Positions 47,167-56,400 are shown, numbered from the stretch's first letter. The stretch is DNA of 64,000 nucleotides from Mesorhizobium japonicum MAFF 303099 (GCF_000009625.1 NC_002678.2:1-64000); one strand, 5' to 3'. Program-made: numbers and translations. Notes: generated from the letters alone by a model not told the origin.

Positions 47167-47574
47167 TCAGGCGGTCGCGGCGCAGCCCGGATTGCCCGTC
47201 TGCCACCGGGCAATGTCCGAGCCGATGCGTGCGCCGAGCGGGTCGTTCATCAGCGGTCCGAACACGTCGACGCGGCTCGAATTGCCTTGCGCCTGCACGA
47301 CCAGCAACGGCTTGCCGCCATAATGCTTGGCCGGCACCAACAGGAAACGCGGCGTGCCGCTGAACGAGTTCAGCTCATTGGCCATCTGATATTGCTTGAA
47401 GGCCGGGTCCTTGCTGGCGATCCAGCATTTGTGGGCTGATATCGCCACCTGTTCCATGGCCAGCAGTGCCGCACTCTTGCCCGAAGGCACGGGGGTGCTC
47501 TTCGGGGTCGATTGGCATGACGCCAGGGCGAAGCCTGCGGCGGCGACGAGAACGATCGTCTTGCTCTTGATCAA
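47167..47574 (-). CDS. Putative lipoprotein
   Basis: This 135-residue precursor has a lipobox, FALASC (cysteine at residue 20), after MIKSKTIVLVAAAG. The mature part has a conserved-looking KCWIASKDPAFKQYQMANELNSFSGTPRFLLVPAKHYGGKPLLVVQAQG and a second cysteine pair position at the end (NPGCAATA). The TTG start overlaps the upstream GST stop (TTGA). Function is unknown. Confidence 0.75.
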   Translation of the reverse strand: MIKSKTIVLVAAAGFALASCQSTPKSTPVPSGKSAALLAMEQVAISAHKCWIASKDPAFKQYQMANELNSFSGTPRFLLVPAKHYGGKPLLVVQAQGNSSRVDVFGPLMNDPLGARIGSDIARWQTGNPGCAATA

Positions 47575-48236
47575 GCGGCACCCATCTCGAGTTCGGAAAG
47601 AAAGACTTTCAGGCCATCGGTCATCTCGCCCCAGACCCGCGACAAGGCCGGATGCTGCGAGGCGATCTGCTCATAGGCATCGAATTTGGGATAGGCGTCG
47701 AGCAGGTCGTGGTGGCCCGTCATGGCGCGGAAATTGTTGAAGATGAACCGGGTCGGCGTCAGCCAGGCGTCGGCAAAGCTGATGTCGTTGCCGAGCGCGA
47801 AGGGGCCTTGCGCCATACGGGCCTCGATCCCCGCCAGCCCGTGATGCAGGCGGGCGAATTGGGCGTCGATCTCGGCATTGTTGCGCTTCGGCACGAAATG
47901 CAGCTCGAAAAGCTTCATCGTCGGCGTCAGCACGTCGAGATCGGTGATGCGGGCGAACATGCGCACCAGCGCGCGGTCCTTGGAATCGGGCGGCAGCAGC
48001 GCCGGCTCCGGAAACCGCTCCTCGAGATATTCGGCGATGACCACCGATTCGACGATGGTTTCGCCGGAGCCGGTGATCAGCACCGGAATCCGGTTCATCG
48101 GCGAAATGGCGCGAAACGCTTCGGGGATCGGAAAACCCGGCGGCGGCGCGATGATCTTGAGCGGCACGTCCTTGATATAGGCCAGCGCCCGCACGATCGA
48201 CGAGTAGGGCGACAACGGCCGCGAATAGAGTTTCAT
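47571..48236 (-). CDS. Glutathione S-transferase family protein
   Basis: This 221-residue GST has the N-terminal thioredoxin fold MKLYSRPLSPYSSIVRALAYIKDVPLKII and ISPMNRIPVLITGSGETIVESVVIAEYLEERFP (about 42-75, glutathione site), then an alpha-helical C-domain. The likely catalytic residue is Ser in LSPYSS. Substrate is unknown. It sits between purQ and purL without obvious metabolic connection and is coupled to the lipoprotein gene. Confidence 0.88.
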   Translation of the reverse strand: MKLYSRPLSPYSSIVRALAYIKDVPLKIIAPPPGFPIPEAFRAISPMNRIPVLITGSGETIVESVVIAEYLEERFPEPALLPPDSKDRALVRMFARITDLDVLTPTMKLFELHFVPKRNNAEIDAQFARLHHGLAGIEARMAQGPFALGNDISFADAWLTPTRFIFNNFRAMTGHHDLLDAYPKFDAYEQIASQHPALSRVWGEMTDGLKVFLSELEMGAA

Positions 48237-48306
48237 GACCGTCTCTCTCCCCAGAGCAGTGGACTTGATGTCCCTAAGAATTTAACCGCGTTCGCAGCTG
48301 AGATCG

Positions 48307-48975
48307 TCAAGCGGCGATACCGAGCGCGCCTTCGAACAGCGCACGACCGTCGCTGCCGCCATGAGCGGCTTCGATCAGGTTTTCCGGATGCGGCATCAGA
48401 CCAAGCACATTGCCCTGCTCGTTGATGATGCCGGCAATGTCGTTGATCGAGCCATTGGGATTGGTCCCCTCGGCATAGCGGAACACCACCTGGCCTTCGC
48501 CTTCGAGGCGGGCAAGGGTTTCGGCGTCGGCGAAGTAGTTGCCGTCATGGTGCGCCACCGGCGAGCGGATGACCTGGCCCGGTTGGTAACGGCGGGTGAA
48601 CATGGTGTTGGCGTTGGTGATCTCAAGCTTGATCTGCCGGCAGACGAACTTCAGCGAGGTGTTGCGCATGAGCGCCCCCGGCAGCAGGCCGGCCTCGACC
48701 AGGATCTGAAAACCGTTGCAGACGCCGATGACGGTCACGCCCTTGGCGGCCTTTTCGGCGACGGCCCGCATCACCGGCATGCGCGCGGCGATCGCGCCGC
48801 AGCGCAGATAGTCGCCGAAGGAGAAGCCGCCGGGGATGGCGATCAGGTCGACATCGGGGATCTCGGTGTCGGTCTGCCAGACGGTGACCGGCGGTTTTCC
48901 CGAAATCTTGGTCAGCGCCGCGATCATGTCGCGGTCTCGGTTGAGGCCAGGCAGGAGGACGACAGCGGATTTCAT
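48307..48975 (-). CDS. purQ: Phosphoribosylformylglycinamidine synthase subunit PurQ
   Basis: This glutaminase subunit releases ammonia for PurL. The 222-residue class I amidotransferase has the nucleophile in [24 protein letters not shown] (about 84-108), the N-terminal [13 protein letters not shown], and the C-terminal [16 protein letters not shown] with catalytic His and Glu. Its ATG overlaps the stop of the upstream (now frameshifted) small gene as ATGA. Confidence 0.97.
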   Translation of the reverse strand: MKSAVVLLPGLNRDRDMIAALTKISGKPPVTVWQTDTEIPDVDLIAIPGGFSFGDYLRCGAIAARMPVMRAVAEKAAKGVTVIGVCNGFQILVEAGLLPGALMRNTSLKFVCRQIKLEITNANTMFTRRYQPGQVIRSPVAHHDGNYFADAETLARLEGEGQVVFRYAEGTNPNGSINDIAGIINEQGNVLGLMPHPENLIEAAHGGSDGRALFEGALGIAA

Positions 48976-49242
48976 TTTGGTTCGTAAGGCCTCTGGGCTT
49001 CGGCTAGTTCGCACAGGTCGAGACGGCGTTCGATATGTTCGAGCCGATCATCCTGGCGAGCGAGCACAACCATAGATGTTTTTCACGTCACTTTCAGTGG
49101 CTATGAGATGACCTCGAATGGAACCAAGCTCGGATTTCGCCTCTCCGAGGATCAAGTCCATCCTGTCTAACCGAGACTGAATGGACTTGAGGGTTTCAAA
49201 TATTAAGCTGCCATCGATCTCGGCCACCAACCCCTCCGACAC
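48972..49242 (-). pseudogene. Frameshifted small coiled-coil gene between purS and purQ
   Basis: The frame from ATG 49242 reads MSEGLVAEIDGSLIFETLKS...SRLDRMDLILGEAKSELGSIRGHL and ends early after 64 residues at 49048. The shifted frame continues naturally as [20 protein letters not shown] and ends EAQRPYEPK with a stop that overlaps purQ as ATGA. Removing one T in the AACATCTATGG tract at about 49078 would restore one 89-residue coiled-coil protein. It is either a recent pseudogene, a sequencing error or a frameshift site. Function of the intact family is unknown. Confidence 0.7.
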
Positions 49243-49246
49243 AACC

Positions 49247-49498
49247 TCAGGTAAGTGTCACACTATAATTCTCAATCACCGTGTTCGCCAGCAGCTTGTC
49301 GCACATGGCTTTCAGATCGGCCTCGGCCTTGGCCTTGTCGCTTTCCGCCAGTTCGACGTCGAACACCTTACCCTGCCGCACCGCGCCGACGCCATCGAAG
49401 CCCAGACCGGACAGGGCGTGTTCGATCGCCTTGCCTTGCGGGTCGAGGACGCCGTTCTTGAGGGTGACGGTAATGCGGGCCTTGATCACGCTGGACAT
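49247..49498 (-). CDS. purS: Phosphoribosylformylglycinamidine synthase subunit PurS
   Basis: This 83-residue subunit bridges PurQ and PurL in the three-part FGAM synthetase. It shows the family pattern IKARITVTLKNGVLDPQGKAIEHALSGLGFDGVGAVRQGKVFDVEL and ends NTVIENYSVTL. It lies 35 bases after purC and directly before the frameshifted small gene. Confidence 0.96.
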   Translation of the reverse strand: MSSVIKARITVTLKNGVLDPQGKAIEHALSGLGFDGVGAVRQGKVFDVELAESDKAKAEADLKAMCDKLLANTVIENYSVTLT

Positions 49499-49532
49499 GC
49501 TCCTGTTCTAAGTATCGGATCGCAAGCCGCTA

Positions 49533-50327
49533 TCAGTGCGGCTTGCCTTTGACGACATCGGTCGAGGCGACAAGAACCGGACCGGTCGGGCGCGGCGGCT
49601 CGTTCTCGTTCATGATGCCGAGGCGGCGGGCGACTTCCTGGTAGGCCTCGACGAGACCACCCATGTCGCGGCGGAAACGGTCCTTGTCGAGCTTGTCCTG
49701 TGTCGCCACATCCCACAGGCGGCAGGAGTCCGGCGAAATCTCGTCGGCCACGACGATGCGCATCATGTCGCCCTCGAACAGGCGGCCACATTCGATCTTG
49801 AAGTCGACGAGCTGGATGCCGACGCCCATGAACAGGCCGGAGAGGAAGTCGTTGACGCGGATGGCGAGCGCCATCACGTCGTCGATCTCCTGCGGGCTTG
49901 CCCAACCGAAGGCGGTGATGTGCTCTTCCGACACCATCGGATCGTCGAGCGCGTCGGCCTTGTAGTAGAATTCGATGATCGAGCGCGGCAGGACGGTGCC
50001 TTCCTCGATGCCGAGGCGCTTGGACAGCGAGCCGGCGGCGACATTTCGCACCACCACTTCGAGTGGAATGATCTCGACTTCCTTGATCAGCTGCTCACGC
50101 ATGTTGAGCCGGCGGATGAAGTGGGTCGGGATGCCCATGCGGTTCAAGTGGTTGAAGATGTGCTCGGAAATGCGGTTGTTGAGCACGCCCTTGCCGTCGA
50201 CAACCTCGTGTTTCTTCTTGTTGAAAGCGGTGGCGTCATCCTTGAAGAACTGGATGAGGGTACCCGGCTCCGGTCCCTCATAGAGGATCTTGGCCTTGCC
50301 TTCATAAATGCGGCGGCGATTTTTCAT
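49533..50327 (-). CDS. purC: Phosphoribosylaminoimidazole-succinocarboxamide synthase
   Basis: SAICAR synthetase joins aspartate to CAIR with ATP. The 264-residue protein has [80 protein letters not shown] (about 90-108) and [16 protein letters not shown] (about 195). It heads the purC-purS-purQ group. No purine riboswitch is apparent upstream. Confidence 0.96.
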   Translation of the reverse strand: MKNRRRIYEGKAKILYEGPEPGTLIQFFKDDATAFNKKKHEVVDGKGVLNNRISEHIFNHLNRMGIPTHFIRRLNMREQLIKEVEIIPLEVVVRNVAAGSLSKRLGIEEGTVLPRSIIEFYYKADALDDPMVSEEHITAFGWASPQEIDDVMALAIRVNDFLSGLFMGVGIQLVDFKIECGRLFEGDMMRIVVADEISPDSCRLWDVATQDKLDKDRFRRDMGGLVEAYQEVARRLGIMNENEPPRPTGPVLVASTDVVKGKPH

Positions 50328-50602
50328 CTGATTTTTTCTCTGGATTTGTGGGCAGGCGGCAAGCGACCAGTTCCTGTCCGTCTGCCTATATTAGTGCGGC
50401 GACGGTTGGGTTCAATGCCGGGTCTATCCCAATCACACCGTTTGCTCAATCGGCAAATCCGCCCAATCAACCGCTTTCGGGACTGAAATGCCGCAGCGCA
50501 GCATATGACGAAGCGTATTGACCGGCTCGCGACCTTTTGGTTTGTGCTTTGGCAACACACATATCTCTTGCCAACGAATCGGATTTGACCCGGAGGGACG
50601 CC

Positions 50603-50923
50603 ATGAGCAGCATGAAAGATCGCGAAGAAGGCTTCGAGCGCAAATTTGCATTCGACGAAGAGCTTCGGTTCAAGGCGTCGGCGCGCCGCAACAAGGCGCT
50701 CGGGCTGTGGGCCGCCGAAAAGCTCGGAAAGTCGGGTGCCGACGCCGACGCCTATGCGAAGGAAGTCGTCGTTTCCGACATCGAGGAAGCCGGCGATCAC
50801 GACGTGTTCCGCAAGATCCGCAAGGATTTCGATGCCGCCGGTGTCGAGCAGTCGGACCATCAGATCCGCCGCACCATGGACGAACTGATGGCGCAGGCGA
50901 TCGAGCAGATCAAGAACACCTGA
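50603..50923 (+). CDS. DUF1476 / ATPase zeta-subunit-type inhibitor
   Basis: This 106-residue helical protein matches the alphaproteobacterial F1-ATPase zeta inhibitor family by its start MKDREEGFERKFAFDEELRFKASARRNKALGLWAAEKLG and the C-terminal IRKDFDAAGVEQSDHQIRRTMDELMAQA. In Paracoccus the N-terminal region inserts into F1 and blocks hydrolysis. CGGAGGGA precedes the ATG. A palindromic repeat and a terminator follow. Confidence 0.92.
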   Translation: MSSMKDREEGFERKFAFDEELRFKASARRNKALGLWAAEKLGKSGADADAYAKEVVVSDIEEAGDHDVFRKIRKDFDAAGVEQSDHQIRRTMDELMAQAIEQIKNT

Positions 50924-50934
50924 TCCGGGACGAC

Positions 50935-50976
50935 GCAGGTTTCGCAAAAATGTCCCGGTTTTGCGACGGAACCTGC
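50935..50976. repeat. Palindromic intergenic repeat (family member)
   Basis: GCAGGTT (50935-50941) pairs with AACCTGC (50970-50976), and CGCAAAA (50943-50949) with TTTTGCG (50959-50965). The core resembles the other AAAAGTG...CGGTTTT elements. Confidence 0.7.
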
Positions 50977-51001
50977 GGCAAAGGACTGACTGGACCAATC
51001 G

Positions 51002-51032
51002 ACCGCCCGGCCAAGCCGGGCGGTTTTTCTTT
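51002..51032 (+). terminator. Terminator after the DUF1476 gene
   Basis: ACCGCCCGGC (51002-51011) pairs with GCCGGGCGGT (51015-51024) and is followed by TTTTCTTTG. It lies before the HpaI-like gene. Confidence 0.87.
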
Positions 51033-51087
51033 GCCTTCGCCGTGGTTTCCGGCTGAAACTGCCGGCATTAACGAGGAAAGAGATTAG

Positions 51088-51861
51088 ATGTCCCTGAAGT
51101 CCCGCCTTGCCGCCGATGAAACGCTGGTCACCGCCTGGTCCGGAGTGCCGGATGCCCTGACCGTCGAGATCCTCGCCAAACAGGGCTTCGATGCCATCAC
51201 GCTCGACATGCAGCATGGCGGTCATCACGAGGACAGCGTGCTGCGCGGTCTTATGCCCGTGCTTGCCGCAAACAAGCCTGCGCTGGTGCGCATCCCCGTC
51301 GGCCGTTTCGACATGGCAAGCCGCGCGCTCGATTTCGGCGCCGAGGCGGTGATCGCGCCGATGGTGAATTCGGTGGCCGATGCAAAGTTGTTCGCCGCGG
51401 CAATGAAATATCCACCGCTCGGCGAGCGCTCGTGGGGGCCCACCTACGCCTTTCCGCGCCATGGCAAGGGCGACCATGCCGAATGGCTGCGCGACACCAA
51501 TCAGCGCACCATGGCCTTTGCCATGGTCGAGACGCGCGCCGCGCTCGACGCGCTCGACGGCATTCTCGACACGCCGGGCATTGATGGCATCTTCCTCGGC
51601 CCATCGGATTTCTCGATCGCCTGGACCAATGGCGCCACGGTCAGTTCGACCCTGGAGAGCATGATGGAGACGGTGGCGTCGGTGGCCGAGCGCACCCGCA
51701 AGGCCGGAAAACATGCCGCGATCTATGTCGTCGAACCAGCAATTGCCGGCCGTGTCGTCTCGATGGGCTATCGCCTACTCGCCACCGGGTCCGAGCATGC
51801 GTTGATTTCATTGGGGGCAAAGACTCTGCTGAAAGATATCAAGGATTCGATCGGAGCCTGA
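51088..51861 (+). CDS. HpcH/HpaI-family aldolase
   Basis: This 257-residue class II-type pyruvate aldolase has a TIM barrel with FDAITLDMQHGGHHEDSV (about 35-52), the metal-site Glu in FAMVETRAALDALD (about 145), and the conserved GIFLGPSDFSIAWTNG (about 168). Family members split 4-hydroxy-2-oxo acids to pyruvate and an aldehyde, or work in the reverse direction. The substrate is not clear. GAGGAAAGAG lies before the ATG. It is followed by a minus-strand acyltransferase. Confidence 0.9.
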   Translation: MSLKSRLAADETLVTAWSGVPDALTVEILAKQGFDAITLDMQHGGHHEDSVLRGLMPVLAANKPALVRIPVGRFDMASRALDFGAEAVIAPMVNSVADAKLFAAAMKYPPLGERSWGPTYAFPRHGKGDHAEWLRDTNQRTMAFAMVETRAALDALDGILDTPGIDGIFLGPSDFSIAWTNGATVSSTLESMMETVASVAERTRKAGKHAAIYVVEPAIAGRVVSMGYRLLATGSEHALISLGAKTLLKDIKDSIGA

Positions 51862-51899
51862 ACCCAAACCGGAGGAGCTGCCGTCACGGCGCCGGGCGA

Positions 51900-53078
51900 T
51901 CAGGCGCTCGCTGCAGCAGGTGCCGCGGCCATAGGGCCGCCGCGCCTGAATCTGTTGAACAGGGCGCCGAGCGCCTGGACCCACCAGTTGTTGAAGGTCA
52001 TCAGCGGCAACGCCGCGAGGATCGAACCCAGTATCGCGGCGGCGGCACCGAGTGCGGTGGAACCGCTGGCCAACAGAACCCATGACCCCAGTGAGCAGAT
52101 AACGGGTACATGCACCAGGTAGAGCGGGAAAGAGAGGTCGCCGAGGAAACGTGCCGCCTTGCCCGAGAGCCATGCTGGAGGCTCGTCCACACTTAGCATA
52201 GCGTAGACCAGCATGATGCTTGCCGGGATGGCCACACAGGCTTGCCGCAGGCCGACATCATCGCAAACCGCGGTCTCAAGCAGCGCAAAGGGCCGGTATA
52301 TGCCGACTGCACTCCCCGCATAGCCCAGCAGCACAAGGGAAACGATCATCATGGCGCCTCTTACCCAGCGATTCGGGCGCAAACCCATGGCGAGAAGCGG
52401 ATAGAGCATGAGGCTGGCCGGAAAGGCACAAAAGAAGAAGCTGACTTGCAGCGCCAGGAACACGCCTGTTGCTATGCAGAACCAGGAGAGCAGCGTCCAG
52501 CGGCCCAGGAGGAAAAAGGCGATCGGAGCGAGGGCGAAGGTCAGCATGCTCCCCCAGAACTCGACCGTCATGGTCCACAGGCTGCTGTCATAATATTTGT
52601 CGCCGTAGATGAACGTGCGCCAGGCCCCTTGCTGGAACGCATCGGCGAAACTCGCTGTCTCCTGCGAGAGCACCTTTGAGGCATTGCCGAATCTGCTCAG
52701 CCACTCGGATTGGGTGACCGCAGCCGCATCCTGGAAGAAATACAGATCGAGCTTGAAGATGACACAAGATGCCAGGACCGTGACGAGCACTGGTCCGGCC
52801 AGACGAGGCAAACGCTTTGTCGCGCCCAGCAGCAGATCTTGTGCCTCGCGGGTCTGGAAATAGCGCTTCACAAGCACATAGGAAGACAGAACGAAAAACA
52901 AGTAGACGGCAGAGCCGCCATTGAAGGCGACGAAAGCCAGACTTGTCTTGAGGGATTGCGCGGCGTTGTCTCCGTCTCCGCCCGCCGCCGAAGGGGCAAA
53001 GGCACGCAAAATATGCCCGTTCAAAACGATCAGCGCTGCGGCACCCCTCAAGAATTCGAGTGAAGCGTCCTTGCGCAA
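51900..53078 (-). CDS. Acyltransferase 3 family membrane protein
   Basis: This 392-residue inner-membrane O-acyltransferase begins RKDASLEFLRGAAALIVLNGHILRAF, with the catalytic His in the LNGH motif. It has ten or eleven hydrophobic helices, including VYLFFVLSSYVLVKRYF and LSFPLYLVHVPVICSLG near the C-terminus, both typical. Such enzymes acetylate or acylate surface polysaccharides, Nod factors or lipids; the target here is unknown. The only supported start is TTG 53078, since a stop lies just upstream. The flank (53079-53240) is AT-rich. Confidence 0.88.
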   Translation of the reverse strand: MRKDASLEFLRGAAALIVLNGHILRAFAPSAAGGDGDNAAQSLKTSLAFVAFNGGSAVYLFFVLSSYVLVKRYFQTREAQDLLLGATKRLPRLAGPVLVTVLASCVIFKLDLYFFQDAAAVTQSEWLSRFGNASKVLSQETASFADAFQQGAWRTFIYGDKYYDSSLWTMTVEFWGSMLTFALAPIAFFLLGRWTLLSWFCIATGVFLALQVSFFFCAFPASLMLYPLLAMGLRPNRWVRGAMMIVSLVLLGYAGSAVGIYRPFALLETAVCDDVGLRQACVAIPASIMLVYAMLSVDEPPAWLSGKAARFLGDLSFPLYLVHVPVICSLGSWVLLASGSTALGAAAAILGSILAALPLMTFNNWWVQALGALFNRFRRGGPMAAAPAAASA

Positions 53079-53248
53079 GCGCTTGCCTTCGTTTGAGCTT
53101 GAAGAATTTTATTAGTAATCTCAGGTATTTACGCGTGACGAACGGAGTTCGCCGCGCGCAAAGAATTTATCGCGAGCCACCTTAAATTATTGTTTATTGG
53201 AGCTCGACGGTTTCTTCGCGAACTTTCCGCGCCGACTTTGGGCCTGAA

Positions 53249-53797
53249 TCACAGATCCGTCAGGAACTTGGCGAAGGTCATCGAGCCTTCGGGCCAGGGG
53301 CCGAAGCCAGAATCCTGGTTGAGATGGCCGGTCTCGCCGGCATCGATGAACAGCGAGCCCCAGGCGCCGGCTATGTCCTCGGCAACATCGAAGGCACAGA
53401 ACGGGTCGTTGCGGCTGGCGATCACAATCGACGGAAAAGGCAGCGGCTCGCGCGGGTACGGGCCGAAGGTCATCAGGTGCTTCGGCTTGATCCCGGGGTT
53501 GGCGACATCGGGCGGCGCCACGAAGAAGGCGCCGGCGACCGGCTTGACGAATTGCGGGATGGCCTGCACGGCGGCGGCAACACCCAGAGAATGCGCGACG
53601 ATGACAACCGGCCTCTCGGCCTCGTTGACCGCTTTGGCCACGCTCGCCGTCCAGTCCTCGCGCACCGGCTTCGACCATTCAGCCTGCTCGACGCGCCGCG
53701 CCGTCGACAGTTTCGATTGCCAGCGGGTTTGCCAATGCTCTGGTCCGGAATTGGTGTAGCCCGGAACGATCAGGATATCTGCATCTTTGACTTTCAT
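53249..53797 (-). CDS. RBBP9/YdeN-type serine hydrolase
   Basis: This 182-residue alpha/beta hydrolase of the DUF1234/YdeN family has LIVPGYTNSGPEHWQTRWQ at the N-terminus, the nucleophile in VIVAHSLGVAA (about 67-77), the acid in ASRNDPFCAF (about 126) and the catalytic His in AGETGHLNQDSGFGPWPEG (about 155). The substrate is unknown. It is preceded by a 158-base gap shared with the divergent VOC-family gene. Confidence 0.9.
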   Translation of the reverse strand: MKVKDADILIVPGYTNSGPEHWQTRWQSKLSTARRVEQAEWSKPVREDWTASVAKAVNEAERPVVIVAHSLGVAAAVQAIPQFVKPVAGAFFVAPPDVANPGIKPKHLMTFGPYPREPLPFPSIVIASRNDPFCAFDVAEDIAGAWGSLFIDAGETGHLNQDSGFGPWPEGSMTFAKFLTDL

Positions 53798-53955
53798 GGC
53801 GCTGAGATAGCGAGCGCGATTGCCTCATGCAACCGTTGATGGACACGTTCCTGTTCGTAATGGTGAACACCATGTTCGCTTTTCGCCGTCTTGTGTGAAC
53901 GATCGCAATCGACGATCTGTCATCAGGAGAGAAACAGCCGTGAAGGACCGGGATT

Positions 53956-54855
53956 TTGGCACTGACACGACGTACAATGATCGGCGGCGCCGGCTTCCTG
54001 GCATTGGGAGCTTCATCAAGCGTTGCCGCAACGGAGACAATGATGAGCGAACTGCCATTTGCCGCTACCACGCCGGTGAGCGTTGCCCGCGTCGGGTTGA
54101 AGGCGCGCGACGCCGAAAGCCTCGCTGCCTATTACCGCAGGGTTGTCGGCCTGCAGGAATTGAGCCGTGCCGATGGCGCGATCACCCTCGGTGCCGGCAG
54201 CCGTCCGTTGCTGGTCCTCGAGCCGGATGCTTCCGCCAAGCCTGACGATCCGCGCAGCGCCGGCCTGTTCCACACGGCCTTCCTGCTGCCCAGCCGTGCC
54301 GATCTCGGCCGCTGGATCAACCACGCCATATCAGACAAGATCGCCATCGAGGGCGCGTCCGACCATCTGGTCAGCGAAGCGCTCTACCTGACCGACCCCG
54401 AAGGCAACGGCATCGAGATCTATGCCGACCGCCGGCCGCAGGACTGGAAGTGGAACGGCGACAAGATCGCCATGGCGACCGAGCGGCTCAACATTCCGGC
54501 TGTCGTCGGCGAAGTACCGGTCGGCGATGCAGGCTGGCAAGGCGCGCCGGAAAACAGCATTGTCGGCCATGTCCATCTTCGTGTCGGCAGGCCGGAAGAG
54601 GCGGAAGCCTGGTGGAACCAGGAATTCGGCTTCGACACGGTGGCCAAATATGGCGGTCAGGCAGTGTTCCTGTCGTCGGGCCATTACCATCATCACATCG
54701 GCGCCAATGCCTGGCAGAGCGCCGGCGCCGGCCGTCGCGACCCGTCGCGTTCGGGCCTCGCCTGGGTCGAGATGCGTTCGGACAATGTGACCGGCGAAAC
54801 GACCCGTGAGGATCCTTGGGGCACGGTGATCAGGACCGTTCCGGGAAAGGCGTGA
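53956..54855 (+). CDS. VOC-family (catechol dioxygenase/glyoxalase-like) protein with a possible Tat signal
   Basis: This protein contains two VOC domains (about 38-150 and 190-285) with metal-binding pattern residues in GLFHTAFLLPS, EGNGIEIYAD and VGHVHLRVG, HYHHHIGANAW. It resembles CatE-type ring-cleavage or glyoxalase-like proteins. From TTG 53956 it begins ALTRRTMIGGAGFLALGASSSVAA, which is a convincing twin-arginine signal peptide and would send it to the periplasm. ATG 54040 or 54043, with GGAG at good spacing, would instead give a cytosolic 270-residue protein. The longer form is listed because a chance Tat motif is unlikely. Confidence 0.75.
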   Translation: MALTRRTMIGGAGFLALGASSSVAATETMMSELPFAATTPVSVARVGLKARDAESLAAYYRRVVGLQELSRADGAITLGAGSRPLLVLEPDASAKPDDPRSAGLFHTAFLLPSRADLGRWINHAISDKIAIEGASDHLVSEALYLTDPEGNGIEIYADRRPQDWKWNGDKIAMATERLNIPAVVGEVPVGDAGWQGAPENSIVGHVHLRVGRPEEAEAWWNQEFGFDTVAKYGGQAVFLSSGHYHHHIGANAWQSAGAGRRDPSRSGLAWVEMRSDNVTGETTREDPWGTVIRTVPGKA

Positions 54856-54885
54856 TCGGCTTTGTCCTTCGCGAGTTCGGATACG

Positions 54886-54919
54886 AAAAGGCCCGCCGGA
54901 AAGGCGGGCCTTTTTCTTT
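54886..54919 (+). terminator. Terminator after the VOC gene
   Basis: AAAAGGCCCGCC (54886-54897) pairs with GGCGGGCCTTTT (54903-54914), followed by T, CTTT. The A-rich left arm may let it serve the convergent purB transcript too. Confidence 0.88.
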
Positions 54920-54934
54920 GGCGCGTTTAGGTTC

Positions 54935-56242
54935 TCAAGCCTCCCCGAACACCCGCCTGAAGATCGTGTCGACATGCTTGGTGTGGTAGCCCAGGTCGAA
55001 TTTCTCACGGATTTCCGCCTCCGGCAAGGCGGCGGTGACTTCCTTGTCCGCCAAAAGTTCCTCAAGAAAATCAGCGCCTTGTTCCCACACCTTCATGGCG
55101 TTGCGCTGCACCAGCCGGTAGGAGTCCTCGCGCGACAGGCCGGCCTGCGTCAGCGCCAGCATGACGCGCTGCGAATGCACCAGGCCGCGGAACTTGTTCA
55201 TGTTCCTCAGCATGTTCTCGGGATAGACGACCAGCTTGTCGACGACGCCGGTCAGGCGTGACAGCGCGAAATCCAGCGTCACCGTGGCGTCCGGACCAAT
55301 CATGCGCTCGACGGAGGAGTGCGAGATGTCGCGCTCGTGCCAGAGCGCCACATCCTCCATCGCCGGCAGCGCCATGGAGCGCACCATGCGGGCAAGGCCG
55401 GTGAGGTTTTCCGTCAGCACCGGATTGCGCTTGTGCGGCATTGCCGACGAGCCTTTCTGGCCCGGCGAAAAATACTCTTCCGCTTCCAGCACCTCGGTGC
55501 GCTGCAGGTGCCGGATCTCGGTCGCCAGCCGCTCCATCGACGAGGCGATGACGCCGAGCGTGGCAAAGAACATGGCGTGGCGGTCGCGCGGGATCACTTG
55601 CGTCGACACCGGCTCCGGCTTCAGCCCGAGCTTTGCCGCGACATGCTCCTCGACATAGGGTTCGATGTTGGCGAAGGTGCCGACCGCCCCTGATATGGCG
55701 CAGGTGGCGATGTCTTCGCGTGCGTGCACCAGCCGCTCGCGGCAGCGCGAGAATTCGGCATAGGCCTGCGCCAGCTTGATGCCGAAGGTTGTCGGCTCGG
55801 CATGGATGCCGTGGCTGCGGCCGATGGTAACGGTGTCCTTGTGTTCGAAGGCGCGGCGCTTGAGCGCGGCAAGCAGGCCGTCAATGTCTGCGAGCAGAAT
55901 GTCGCTGGCGCGGGTAAGCTGGACGGCAAAGCAGGTGTCCAGCACATCCGAAGACGTCATGCCCTGGTGGATGAAACGCGCATCCGGTCCGACGAATTCG
56001 GCAAGATGTGTGAGGAACGCGATGACGTCATGCTTGGTGACGCGTTCGATCTCGTCGATCTTCTCGACGTCGAATTTCGCGGCCCCGCCCTTTTCCCAGA
56101 TGGTCTTTGCCGCTTCCTTCGGGATGACGCCGAGTTCGGCCAGCGCGTCGCAGGCATGGGCCTCGATTTCGAACCAGATGCGAAACCGGGTTTCGGGCGA
56201 CCAGATGGCGACCATTTCCGGCCGGGAATAGCGAGGGATCAT
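54935..56242 (-). CDS. purB: Adenylosuccinate lyase
   Basis: PurB acts twice in purine synthesis, cleaving SAICAR and adenylosuccinate. The 435-residue protein shows MIPRYSRPEMVAIWSPETRFRIWFEIE, EIERVTKHDVIAFLTHL (about 65), FIHQGMTSSDVLDTC (about 90), GRSHGIHAEPTTFG (about 135), and the superfamily signature SSAMPHKRNPVLTENLTG (about 265-282). It belongs to the same pathway as purCSQL but lies alone. Confidence 0.97.
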   Translation of the reverse strand: MIPRYSRPEMVAIWSPETRFRIWFEIEAHACDALAELGVIPKEAAKTIWEKGGAAKFDVEKIDEIERVTKHDVIAFLTHLAEFVGPDARFIHQGMTSSDVLDTCFAVQLTRASDILLADIDGLLAALKRRAFEHKDTVTIGRSHGIHAEPTTFGIKLAQAYAEFSRCRERLVHAREDIATCAISGAVGTFANIEPYVEEHVAAKLGLKPEPVSTQVIPRDRHAMFFATLGVIASSMERLATEIRHLQRTEVLEAEEYFSPGQKGSSAMPHKRNPVLTENLTGLARMVRSMALPAMEDVALWHERDISHSSVERMIGPDATVTLDFALSRLTGVVDKLVVYPENMLRNMNKFRGLVHSQRVMLALTQAGLSREDSYRLVQRNAMKVWEQGADFLEELLADKEVTAALPEAEIREKFDLGYHTKHVDTIFRRVFGEA

Positions 56243-56266
56243 CGGTCAGTCCTGATGTCTCTAGAA

Positions 56267-56342
56267 CAATTCCAGGAAAAGTGTGCAGCAGTTTTCCGTC
56301 CGGAATTGCGAAAAAGAAGGAGTTAGAGCGGGTCGGCGGTTC
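56267..56342. repeat. Dispersed palindromic repeat, copy B (about 75 bases)
   Basis: CAATTCC (56267-56273) pairs with GGAATTG (56302-56308), and GGAAAA (56275-56280) with TTTTCC (56292-56297). The tail continues to AGAGCGGG and GGTTC as in copy A at 30471-30540. It lies upstream of purB, and copy A lies upstream of icd. Confidence 0.72.
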
Positions 56343-56400
56343 TACCAAACGCTAAACCGCTCTGGGTTAGCCCGCCTCCTAACAGAGACAGACAAAATGC

